From Burkholderia sp. 9120 (lineage in GTDB: Bacteria > Pseudomonadota > Gammaproteobacteria > Burkholderiales > Burkholderiaceae), in assembly GCF_000745015.1 (NCBI RefSeq), contig NZ_JQNA01000002.1, positions 6,262,001 to 6,326,000 on the forward strand: 64,000 bases of DNA, read 5' to 3'. Shown in pieces: positions 36,671-44,632 of this stretch; position 1 is the stretch's first letter; the number at the start of each line of letters is the position of its first letter. A model generated the notes under the pieces. That model did no database searches. It saw only the letters and a list, made by a program, of their open reading frames with translations, and was not told the origin of the DNA. The position numbers were made by a program, and so were the translations under genes.

Positions 36671-38143
36671 TTATCCAACCGAAGCCTCAAACACTCGCCG
36701 GTAATTCCCACCCAGAATCGCGCTCACTTCTTCCTGCGTGAACCCCGCGACAAGCAACGCGCCTGCCAGATCGGGCAACTGTTCGTAGCTGCGAAACACC
36801 GGCGGCGAGATAAACCCGAGCATGTCGCTTCCCAATCCAACATGCTCCACGCCGACCACATCCGCCATGCGCTTGATGCCTTCGGCCATTGCGTGGATAT
36901 CCTTGAACGACCCTGAGCTCGGCCACACGCCGATCACGCCACCCGTGCCCGCGATCACGCGTGCGTGATCCGGCGTGATAAGCCGGCTGCGCGACGAAGG
37001 GTGCGTGGCCAACGCCGAATGCGACAGCACGAGCGGCTTGGTGGACGTAGCGGCGGCGCGCTTGACGAGGTCGTAAGTGCCGTGCGCGACATCCACGACG
37101 ATGCCCAGCGCATTGCAACGCCGTACCACTTCCGCGCCGGCATCGGTCAGGCCGCCATGCACCGGCGGCTCGGTCTGAATATCGCCCAGCTCGTTCACGC
37201 GATAGTGCGTAAGTTGCAAATGCCGCAACTGATGCTGCGCATACGCCTCGTCGACGCGATCCACCTGGCCTTCGAGAAAATCCCCACCCTCGGCGGAAAT
37301 GATCGCGCACGGCCCGAGCGAACCCTTCGCCGCGAGCGACGCCGCATTCGTCACCACCTGCATCTGCTCACGCTCGATCAATTGATGCGCGCGCTGAAAT
37401 TCGGCTTGACCGAGCGCATACAACTCGCCCGGCTGCGGATCGCGCCACGCCTCGAAACGCTTGCGGTTTTCCGCGACGCGCGTGACGGTCGTATCCGTGA
37501 CGATCGCGAGGCAGATCACGTTCATGCCGCCTTTGCGCATCGGCGCGGCGAGCGGCAGAAACGGCCGACGCGCACCGATCGCCGGATCGCGCGACACGGT
37601 CACGCGTCCGGCGTGGCTGTGCATGTCGATGGTGAGCGTGCCGGACGGCGCTTGCCATGAAGGCGCGCGGTGACTGCCGCTGTCGGCCTGCGTGACCGGG
37701 TCGTCTTGCGCGTGCTGGGGATCGGTATAGCCCGCGAAACGGCCAGGCGCGCACGCTGCGAGTCCGAGCGCCGCGCCGGAGGAAAGAAACGCGCGCCGGC
37801 TGAAGGTGCGCGGCACAGAAGGTAGACGATCAAGCGCGGCCGCTTCCACCAATCGATAGCGCCAACCCGCGGGGTCGTCGACCAGACGCAGCAGCCGGCC
37901 GCGTAACGTCAGCGCTTCGGCTTGCGGCGCGAGCGGCGCTGCCGTGTAGACCTCGATCGACGCCGCCGGATTGCGCGGCACACAACCCCCGCAGCAGGGT
38001 TCATCGGCGCAGAGCAGAAAGTAATCGACCGATTCGGCTTGCGGATCCAGCGGAATCATCCAACCCGTAATGTCGACGGTCGTGTCATGCAGCGTGTCGG
38101 CATTGCCATCGCGAATCGTCGGCCAGTCGAGGGTCATTGGCAT
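36671..38143 (-). CDS. M19 membrane-dipeptidase-like protein with N-terminal Cys domain and internal Tat motif
   Basis: A 490-residue frame. The C-terminal 340 residues are a renal-dipeptidase (M19) amidohydrolase: TIDMHSHAGRV (metal HxH), EGGDFLEG, LTHYRVNELGD, LSHSALATHPSSR and GLGSDM. Residues about 1-105 form a small domain (VDITGWMIPLDP, then CADEPCCGGCVP) that resembles DUF3299-type proteins. Between them is SRRAFLSSGAALGLAAC (115-131), a textbook Tat signal with lipobox. A Tat signal should be N-terminal, so either this is a fusion or a second product starts at GTG 37816; no ribosome-binding site is visible there. The dipeptidase assignment is sound; localisation is uncertain. Confidence 0.8.
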   Translation of the reverse strand: MPMTLDWPTIRDGNADTLHDTTVDITGWMIPLDPQAESVDYFLLCADEPCCGGCVPRNPAASIEVYTAAPLAPQAEALTLRGRLLRLVDDPAGWRYRLVEAAALDRLPSVPRTFSRRAFLSSGAALGLAACAPGRFAGYTDPQHAQDDPVTQADSGSHRAPSWQAPSGTLTIDMHSHAGRVTVSRDPAIGARRPFLPLAAPMRKGGMNVICLAIVTDTTVTRVAENRKRFEAWRDPQPGELYALGQAEFQRAHQLIEREQMQVVTNAASLAAKGSLGPCAIISAEGGDFLEGQVDRVDEAYAQHQLRHLQLTHYRVNELGDIQTEPPVHGGLTDAGAEVVRRCNALGIVVDVAHGTYDLVKRAAATSTKPLVLSHSALATHPSSRSRLITPDHARVIAGTGGVIGVWPSSGSFKDIHAMAEGIKRMADVVGVEHVGLGSDMLGFISPPVFRSYEQLPDLAGALLVAGFTQEEVSAILGGNYRRVFEASVG

Positions 38144-38172
38144 TCCTTCATCGGCATTCCTGTTGGGGCGAT

Positions 38173-38808
38173 TTACTTGCGAGCCGACGCGCTCCGGCTT
38201 TTATCGGGTGTCAGCGTACCGACCATGCTTTCAACGAGCTTCAACGCTTCGGCCTTCAGCGCGACGGGATCGTCCGCGTTGTCGAGCAACTGCGCCGCCT
38301 CGCACACCATGCTGCCGATCATGCGCGCGGCAAGGTAAGCATTGGCGCGGGCTTTTTCATTATGACCCGCCGGACCGACCAGCGCGTCGATCAGCAGCCC
38401 ATAGACGTGCGCTTCTTCGATCTCGCGGCAGCGCGTCGTGCCGAGCACGGCGGGCGCGGTTTCGATAACGAGCTGCCGGTAAGCGGGCTCGCAACAGACT
38501 TCCAGAAACTCGCGAATACCCGCGCTAATACGCTTCGCCTTAGGCGCGGCTCCGGCAGCGGCCTGTACTTTGGACGCGGCCTGTTCCTGCAACGCGCCCA
38601 CCAGCGCATCGAAGAGTTCGGCTTTATCGGCGAAGTGGTGATAGAACGCGCCGCGAGTTACGCGTGCGCTGCGCGCGATGGCCTCGATACCCACCTGCTG
38701 ATAGCCCTGCGACGCGAATAGCTCGCCGGCGGCGCTAATCAACGCTTGACGTGTGGCGTCCGCGTATTCCTCGCGGCGGGATTTGGGAGGGACACCTGCG
38801 CTCGGCAT
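38173..38808 (-). CDS. TetR-family transcriptional regulator
   Basis: A 211-residue regulator. The N-terminal helix-turn-helix reads ALISAAGELFASQGYQQVGIEAIARSARVTRGAFYHHFADKAELF; the C-terminal helical domain would bind ligand. The ATG at 38808 (MPSAGVPPKSRREEYAD) is chosen because the longer frame to 38952 crosses the intergenic operator and has unlikely Tyr/Asn-rich sequence. It is divergent from the SnoaL-like gene across about 160 bases that contain an inverted repeat, so it probably represses that gene and itself. Confidence 0.88.
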   Translation of the reverse strand: MPSAGVPPKSRREEYADATRQALISAAGELFASQGYQQVGIEAIARSARVTRGAFYHHFADKAELFDALVGALQEQAASKVQAAAGAAPKAKRISAGIREFLEVCCEPAYRQLVIETAPAVLGTTRCREIEEAHVYGLLIDALVGPAGHNEKARANAYLAARMIGSMVCEAAQLLDNADDPVALKAEALKLVESMVGTLTPDKSRSASARK

Positions 38809-38854
38809 AGGACGGATTTTTATCCCTTGATTTTTCACATTCTGATTGTAGTAT

Positions 38855-38871
38855 ACATACACGTTGTATGT
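38855..38871. promoter_or_regulatory. 17-bp inverted repeat, probable TetR operator
   Basis: ACATACA, spacer CGT, TGTATGT is a perfect inverted repeat in the AT-rich gap between the TetR gene and its divergent neighbour. A further half site, TGTATGT, occurs at about 38882-38888. The position and symmetry fit a TetR binding site. Confidence 0.65.
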
Positions 38872-38968
38872 GAAAGTCTTGATGTATGTCGAGTTTGACT
38901 TTGCTTGCAGCGTGGAACGACGGACGCACAACCCGTAGGTAGGCAATCCCATCAGGAGCAGACCCGAA

Positions 38969-39421
38969 ATGACTCAGGCAGAGCAGCAATATCTTTTACC
39001 CACTGAAGAGCAGCTTTCCAATGCGCGCATCGCCGTGCAACGGTTCGCGGCGGAATGGCAAAACCCGGTCGCGGATAACTTGAGAAGTTTGATGCACGAG
39101 GACACGCGTAACCTGATTCCGCCCATGACGGAACCGGCCGATCGGGAAGGCGTGGTCGAGCATTTTCGCCAGGTGCTGACGCAACTGCCGGACTTGAAAG
39201 TCGACGTCCTGCAGTGGGCGCCGACCGGCGATGCTGTGATGATCGAATGGCAGGCGTCGGCCACCGTCGCAGGCCAGCCGCTGAGTTGGCAGGGCGTCGA
39301 TCGCTTCAACCTGCGCGGCGACCGGATGTACAAGGGGCAGGTGTATTGGGACACGCGACGTGTCGCCGAGCAGGTGGCCGAAGCGGTCAAGCGCGCTCAG
39401 CAGAATGGCTCGGCGGGTTAA
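38969..39421 (+). CDS. SnoaL-like/NTF2-fold protein
   Basis: A 150-residue soluble protein with the pattern of SnoaL-like NTF2 folds: an N-terminal helix pair (ARIAVQRFAAEWQNPVADNLRSLMHEDTRNLIPP), then REGVVEHFRQVLTQLPDLKVDVLQW and strands such as AVMIEWQASATVAGQPLSWQGVDRFNLRGDRMYKGQVYWD. Such proteins include ketosteroid-isomerase-like enzymes and small-molecule binders; the specific activity is unknown. It is divergent from a TetR regulator and ends at a strong bidirectional hairpin shared with treY. Confidence 0.78.
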   Translation: MTQAEQQYLLPTEEQLSNARIAVQRFAAEWQNPVADNLRSLMHEDTRNLIPPMTEPADREGVVEHFRQVLTQLPDLKVDVLQWAPTGDAVMIEWQASATVAGQPLSWQGVDRFNLRGDRMYKGQVYWDTRRVAEQVAEAVKRAQQNGSAG

Positions 39422-39475
39422 GAAGGCATCGCGCTGAATAACGCCAGTAAGTCACTGAATCAGCCAGCCAGTGAA

Positions 39476-39511
39476 AAAGGCGGTTAAAGCTCGCGTGCTT
39501 TAACCGCCTTT
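39476..39511. terminator. Bidirectional intrinsic terminator
   Basis: AAAGGCGGTTAAAGC, loop TCGCGT, GCTTTAACCGCCTTT is a perfect 15-bp stem with A-rich left and T-rich right flanks. It lies between the converging SnoaL-like and treY genes and can stop transcription from either side. Confidence 0.9.
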
Positions 39512-39536
39512 CATTCGCCAGGAGAAAGAGACGCGA

Positions 39537-42407
39537 TCAACTGCGTGGCACGCCATCCTCCACCAGCACCGCTATCGGCATTGCACCGAGCGCGTCGCGC
39601 ATATACAGCAAGCCGTGCTCATCGACCTTTGGCGCTGCGGGGCTCAGCCAATCGAACAGCGCGCGCGCCAACAGATCGGACGGCATTTCAATCGCCGTGT
39701 CCGCCCATTTCTGCGGATCGACCATCGGCAGATCGCTGGCGTCATCGTCATCGTTATCGAGCAAGCCGGAGGCCAACCGGCTCGCGATCACCACCGCCCA
39801 CGCATTGCCATGCCGTCGCGCGAACGCAATCACATTCGCGGCATGCGCGCCGCGCACGGTAAGCGGCAGGTACTCGCTCTGACTCAGCAACTCCGGCAAA
39901 TGCGTGCGCAACGCCAGCACGCGTTGCACGACCGCGAGCTTCACGCGTCCGTCGCGCCAGGTCGGCAGGAAATCCGACGGCGGCGTCTGCACGAGCCACG
40001 CTTCACGCTGAGCGAAATCCACCGGCCGGCGATTGTCCGGATCGACCAGACTGAAGTCCCACAACTCGGTGCCCTGGTACAGATCGGGAATCCCCGGCGA
40101 CGCCAGCCGCAACACCGTCTGTTGCAGACTATTGAGTGCACCGGCGCGGCCAATTCGCGCGACGAACGTCGATAGTTCTTTCAGAAAGTCGTCGCGTCGC
40201 TGCGGCGCGAGGATATCGAACAGGAAATCGCGGCAGCGGGCTTCATACGCTTCGTCGGGTGCGAGCCAGTTGGTTTGCAGCTTCGCTTCGCGCAACGCCT
40301 TTAATTGCCATTGCGCGACACGTTCGGCCAGTTCCTTGACGCCCGCTGCGTCGTCCGGTTTCAACTCCGGCGACCAGCAGCCCACCAACGTCTGATACAG
40401 CATCGCTTCGGCGGCAGGGCCCGGCGACCAGTCGTCGTGCGTGTCCTGAGCGACGCTGCCGATCGGCTTGCCGTCGAGCGTACGGCGATGCGGCGCGTTC
40501 AACGTCGACCACGCGCGCAACGTCGCGCTCCAGTCCGCCGCGATTTCGCTCAACACCGCGAGACGGGCGCGCACGTCTTCGCCGCGTTTGTGATCGTGCG
40601 TGGCGGTGGCGAGCAACGCGTGAGGAAAGCGCTGCGCGCGTTCCAGATTGGCGGCATGGAACTGCTCGACCGACAGCGCGAATTCACCCGGGTCCGCGCC
40701 GACTTCGTTACGCGATAACAACCGGCCGTAGCGATAGCACGCCGTATCTTCGACCGCCTTCGCGGCGACCGGCGCGGTCAGTTGCGAAAACAGCGTTTGC
40801 GCGGTGCGCCGCGACGAACCGGCGTGGCTGGGCGGCGCGTTGTTCTGACCTGGCTGCGGCGGCGCGCTGGGGCGTCCGCTCGGCGCTTCTTCCGCGCTAC
40901 CGCCGAGCCACGCGTTCACGCGATCGAGTACGACGAGGTCCGCGCGCGACAGCGATTGTTTTGCGCCTTCGAGCGCCTGGTCGAAATAGACGTTGTCGGC
41001 GGCGCTGCGCAAGCCGTTCTGCGGATAGACGCGATACACCGGAAAATGCACGACCAGTTCGGTCAGCACGCGCCGCAGCGAGGTGAACGTGAAATCACGC
41101 GTGGTCAGCGAATCGCGCGCAATACGATGCAACGCGCGCGCTGCCCGATCCAGTTCCGCGGACAGGTTCTCCGCGAGAATCTTGCGGCGCGCGATCAACG
41201 CTTCGTCCGCGAAACGCGGGCTGCGGCCGGTGAGTTCGGCCCATGTCTGCGCGAGCGGTTCCGCGCCGGCGGGATCGTGCAGCAACGCGCCCACGTCGTT
41301 CATGAAGTCGTAGCCGGTCGTGCCATCCACGGGCCAATCGTCGCGCAGCGGTTCGCCACGGGCGAGAATTTTTTCGACCACCACATACGGCGCGGTGTCG
41401 CGCAATTCCGTGAGCCGCTGCCGCAATCGCTGCGCGTATTCGCGTGGCTCGGCGAGCCCGTCCACGTGATCGATCCGCAGTCCGTCCACCACGCCTTCCT
41501 GGTAGAGACGGAAAATCAGCGCATGCACCGCGTCGAACACTTCGGGCCGCTCCACGCGTACGCCGGCGAGTGTGGAGATGTCGAAGAAGCGCCGCCAGTT
41601 GACTTCGTCGGATGCGGTGCGCCACCACGCAAGCCGAAAATGCTGCCGCTCGATCAGCCGATGCAAACGGTCACGCGTCACCGGATCGCCAGGCGCGTAC
41701 GCTTCCAGCGCGGCATCGATCGCCGAACTGCCTTGTCGCGCGACGAACTCGCGCAACATCTCGCGCCCTTCGGCGGCACGCGGATGATCGGTGGGTTGCG
41801 TCGTCAGCCCGTTGAAGCGTTCGGCGAGCGCGTTAAGATCGGCCCGCTCCGCGCCTTGCAGGATCGACGCGTAATCGATCGGGCACACGGGGAACACATG
41901 CGGACCGTAGCCGATATAAAAACGCCCGTTCTCCGCGTCAAAATGCAGCGCGATGCGACCTGCCGCGAGTTCTTCGCCATACGGCGCGCCGAGCGTCGGC
42001 GCCAGCACCTTGCCGCGCAATGCCGGATCCGGCGAATGCCAGTCGACGTCGAAATGACGCGCGTAAGCGCTGTGCCGGCCCCATTCGAGAATATCGAGCC
42101 ACCACGCGTTACTGGCGCCGCCCACGCCCATATGGTTCGGCACCATATCGACGAGCAACCCCATGTCGTGCGCGCGGAGCTTCTCGACGAGACGTTTGAG
42201 GCCCGCCTCGCCGCCGCATTCGGCGCTGACCTGGGTGTAGTCGACGGTGTCGTAGCCGTGCATCGATCCGGGTTCGGCGGTGGTGATCGGCGACGCGTAC
42301 ACGTGGCTGATGCCGAGCGCGGCGAAATAGTCGACGTGCTTCGCGGCGTCGTCGAAGGTGAAGCCTCGGTGAAACTGGAGGCGAAGCGTGGAGCGCGGGA
42401 CGGTCAT
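39537..42407 (-). CDS. treY: Maltooligosyltrehalose synthase
   Basis: A 956-residue GH13 enzyme that converts the reducing-end glucose of a maltodextrin into a trehalosyl unit. It begins STLRLQFHRGFTFDDAAKHVDYFAALGISHVYASPI, typical of TreY. Catalytic features are DGLRIDHVDGL (nucleophile Asp), YVVVEKIL (acid/base Glu) and ATHDHKRGEDVRAR. A Pro/Ser-rich insertion of about 40 residues near position 500 makes it longer than many TreY proteins. Its ATG overlaps the malQ stop by 4 bases. With TreZ it releases trehalose from alpha-glucan. Confidence 0.94.
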   Translation of the reverse strand: MTVPRSTLRLQFHRGFTFDDAAKHVDYFAALGISHVYASPITTAEPGSMHGYDTVDYTQVSAECGGEAGLKRLVEKLRAHDMGLLVDMVPNHMGVGGASNAWWLDILEWGRHSAYARHFDVDWHSPDPALRGKVLAPTLGAPYGEELAAGRIALHFDAENGRFYIGYGPHVFPVCPIDYASILQGAERADLNALAERFNGLTTQPTDHPRAAEGREMLREFVARQGSSAIDAALEAYAPGDPVTRDRLHRLIERQHFRLAWWRTASDEVNWRRFFDISTLAGVRVERPEVFDAVHALIFRLYQEGVVDGLRIDHVDGLAEPREYAQRLRQRLTELRDTAPYVVVEKILARGEPLRDDWPVDGTTGYDFMNDVGALLHDPAGAEPLAQTWAELTGRSPRFADEALIARRKILAENLSAELDRAARALHRIARDSLTTRDFTFTSLRRVLTELVVHFPVYRVYPQNGLRSAADNVYFDQALEGAKQSLSRADLVVLDRVNAWLGGSAEEAPSGRPSAPPQPGQNNAPPSHAGSSRRTAQTLFSQLTAPVAAKAVEDTACYRYGRLLSRNEVGADPGEFALSVEQFHAANLERAQRFPHALLATATHDHKRGEDVRARLAVLSEIAADWSATLRAWSTLNAPHRRTLDGKPIGSVAQDTHDDWSPGPAAEAMLYQTLVGCWSPELKPDDAAGVKELAERVAQWQLKALREAKLQTNWLAPDEAYEARCRDFLFDILAPQRRDDFLKELSTFVARIGRAGALNSLQQTVLRLASPGIPDLYQGTELWDFSLVDPDNRRPVDFAQREAWLVQTPPSDFLPTWRDGRVKLAVVQRVLALRTHLPELLSQSEYLPLTVRGAHAANVIAFARRHGNAWAVVIASRLASGLLDNDDDDASDLPMVDPQKWADTAIEMPSDLLARALFDWLSPAAPKVDEHGLLYMRDALGAMPIAVLVEDGVPRS

Positions 42408-44632
42408 GGCGTATCAGGCTCCGCGGAAGCGTTGGAAGAAGGAACGGCGGCGCGCGCGGCGCGGCGTTCGCGATCGACGGCAAGCAGGCGGTCGCAGAAA
42501 GCGTCGTCCCTGAACAGTTCGTCGATCGGCAGATTCACGCGACGACGCCAGTTCGGGTGTTCGTCGATCGAGCCGGGCAGATTCGGCTGCTCGACTTGCC
42601 CGAGCAGGTCTTCGAGCGGAAACGTCACCAGCGGACCCGGTGTGGCGCAGACGAAAGCCAGCGCTTCGTCCACCGGGGCATCGTCGGGCGGCGGCGCTTC
42701 CACACCCCGCGCGGCCACGCCGGCCGACTGGAACGCGCGCCACATGTCGGCGCGATCGTTCGCGCGTTCTTCCTGCGCGAGCTGTACCGGATCGCGGCCG
42801 TCGGCGCGCGCCATCGTCTGGCCGATCTGGTTGCGCCACACAATGTCACTGCCGCGCCACCAGCCGGCCACGGTGGGCAGATCGTGCGTGGTGGTGGTGC
42901 CGACGGCGTTGCGGTCCCACTCGTGCGGCGGCTTGAACCCTTTGCCGCCGTGCGCGCCCTCGAACCACAACACGCGAATGCCCGCGAGACCATGTTCGTC
43001 GAGCCGCTCGCGAAAACCGGGCGGCACGGTGCCGAGGTCTTCACCGATCACGATCGAGCGAAACCGCCACGATTCGAGCGCGATCAGGCGCAGCAGGTCT
43101 TCGAGCGGGTAGCGCAGATACGCGCCGTTGCGCGCGCTTTCGCCTTCGGGCACGAGCCACAGCCGACGCAAGCCGAGAATGTGATCGATCCGGATGCCGC
43201 CCGCATGCGCGAACGCTGCGCGCAACATGTCGATGAACGCGGAGAAGCCCTGCGTGCGCATGGCGCGCGGCGAGAAGGTAGTGAGTCCCCATGCCTGGCC
43301 GGCCTGGTTGAACAGGTCCGGCGGCGCGCCGACCGACACGCCTTGCAGCATGTCGTCGCGATACGACCAGGCGTGACTGCCGGCGCTATCGCAGCCCACC
43401 GCGAGATCGGCGATCAGGCCGACGGCCATGCCGGCATCGCGCGCGGCGTGTTGGGCGTGCGATAAACCTTTTGCGGCCAGCCATTGCAGAAACAGATGGA
43501 AATCGACTTCGTGGCGATTCGCTTCGGCGAAGGCTTCGACCTCGGCGCTGCGCGGATCGCGCAACGCTTCCGGCCAGTGGCGCCAATGACCGTTGCCGCC
43601 TTCCTGCGAGAGCTGCGCGGCTTGCAGCGCTTCGAAACGCGCATGGTCTTCGAGCGCGCGACCGGCGCGTTCGCAGAAGCCGTGGAATTCCGACGCGCGC
43701 GGCGTTTCGTGCGCGCGGTCCTGCTCGCAGAAATGCTCGTACAGTGAGCGCAACACCTTCAGCTTCAGGACGACCGCGTTCGGCCAGTCGATCAGCGGTA
43801 AGTCTTCCAATGCCGACCAGCTTTGGGTGCCGTGCGCGGCTTCTAGCGCGCTGCGTGCCGCGTCCGCGCCGAATACGGCGGCGGGATCGATATGCGTGAC
43901 GTTCAACCACAAGCGCGACGACGGCGAATACGGACTGAAGCGATCCGGCTCCGCGCTGAACATCGCGTGAGTCGGGCTGACGGCGAGCGCATGCGCGCCG
44001 CGCCGCGCGCTTTCGATGGCGAGTTGCGCGAGTGCCGAATAATCGCCGATGCCGCCGTCGCCGACGCGTCGCAAGCCGTACAGTTGCGCGGCGATGCCCC
44101 ACAACGGCGGCGCGTGCGCGGCGCTGTCTTTCGCTTTGTCGCTGTCGCTGTCGGCGCTGTCGTTCAGCGTGCGCCACGCATCCGCCACCGTGTAGCTGCG
44201 TGCCGGCGCCACCGCCAGCGTCATGCGTTGCTCGTTGAGCACGAGCGTGTGATAGCCGGGTTCGTCGATGGGCGCGAGCAGCGCTTCTTCGCCTTTAGGC
44301 GCCGTAAAGCGCCCGTCGATGATCGAACCGCTTTCGAGTTCGATCCGATAATGACTGCCCGAGCGGATCGCCGCGGCGGGCAACGCGATGCCGCGTCCCA
44401 CTTCGGCGGTCATCAGCGGCGGCAGCTTGCGGCCCGACAATTCGGCCTCCAGCGCGGCGGCGCTCTGGCGGATTTGCGTCGCGTTGCCGCACGGCAAACC
44501 CATGCGTTCGAGCAGCACGGCCAACGTGCTTTCGGGCACATGCTGGGTTGTGTGGTGCGCGTCCTGCCACTCCACCTCGAAACCGGCGCGCGTGGCGAGG
44601 GTGACGATCGTATCGTTGCGTCGAGTGCTCAC
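42404..44632 (-). CDS. malQ: 4-alpha-glucanotransferase (amylomaltase)
   Basis: A 742-residue GH77 enzyme that moves maltodextrin segments between chains. The N-terminal 140 residues form the extension of long MalQ proteins. The catalytic barrel shows GGIRIDHILGLRRLW (nucleophile), IVIGEDLGTVPPGFRERL (acid/base) and GTTTTHDLPTVAGWW. It starts with GTG at 44632 in a 4-base overlap with the treZ stop; a longer frame upstream lies antisense to nothing useful and overlaps treZ. It sits between treZ and treY and probably trims or extends glucans for them. Confidence 0.93.
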   Translation of the reverse strand: MSTRRNDTIVTLATRAGFEVEWQDAHHTTQHVPESTLAVLLERMGLPCGNATQIRQSAAALEAELSGRKLPPLMTAEVGRGIALPAAAIRSGSHYRIELESGSIIDGRFTAPKGEEALLAPIDEPGYHTLVLNEQRMTLAVAPARSYTVADAWRTLNDSADSDSDKAKDSAAHAPPLWGIAAQLYGLRRVGDGGIGDYSALAQLAIESARRGAHALAVSPTHAMFSAEPDRFSPYSPSSRLWLNVTHIDPAAVFGADAARSALEAAHGTQSWSALEDLPLIDWPNAVVLKLKVLRSLYEHFCEQDRAHETPRASEFHGFCERAGRALEDHARFEALQAAQLSQEGGNGHWRHWPEALRDPRSAEVEAFAEANRHEVDFHLFLQWLAAKGLSHAQHAARDAGMAVGLIADLAVGCDSAGSHAWSYRDDMLQGVSVGAPPDLFNQAGQAWGLTTFSPRAMRTQGFSAFIDMLRAAFAHAGGIRIDHILGLRRLWLVPEGESARNGAYLRYPLEDLLRLIALESWRFRSIVIGEDLGTVPPGFRERLDEHGLAGIRVLWFEGAHGGKGFKPPHEWDRNAVGTTTTHDLPTVAGWWRGSDIVWRNQIGQTMARADGRDPVQLAQEERANDRADMWRAFQSAGVAARGVEAPPPDDAPVDEALAFVCATPGPLVTFPLEDLLGQVEQPNLPGSIDEHPNWRRRVNLPIDELFRDDAFCDRLLAVDRERRAARAAVPSSNASAEPDTP

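Noticed and set aside
40782..43112. 776-residue plus-strand frame opposite treY and malQ
   Set aside because: It spans two real genes and their overlap, and its product has biased composition without motifs.
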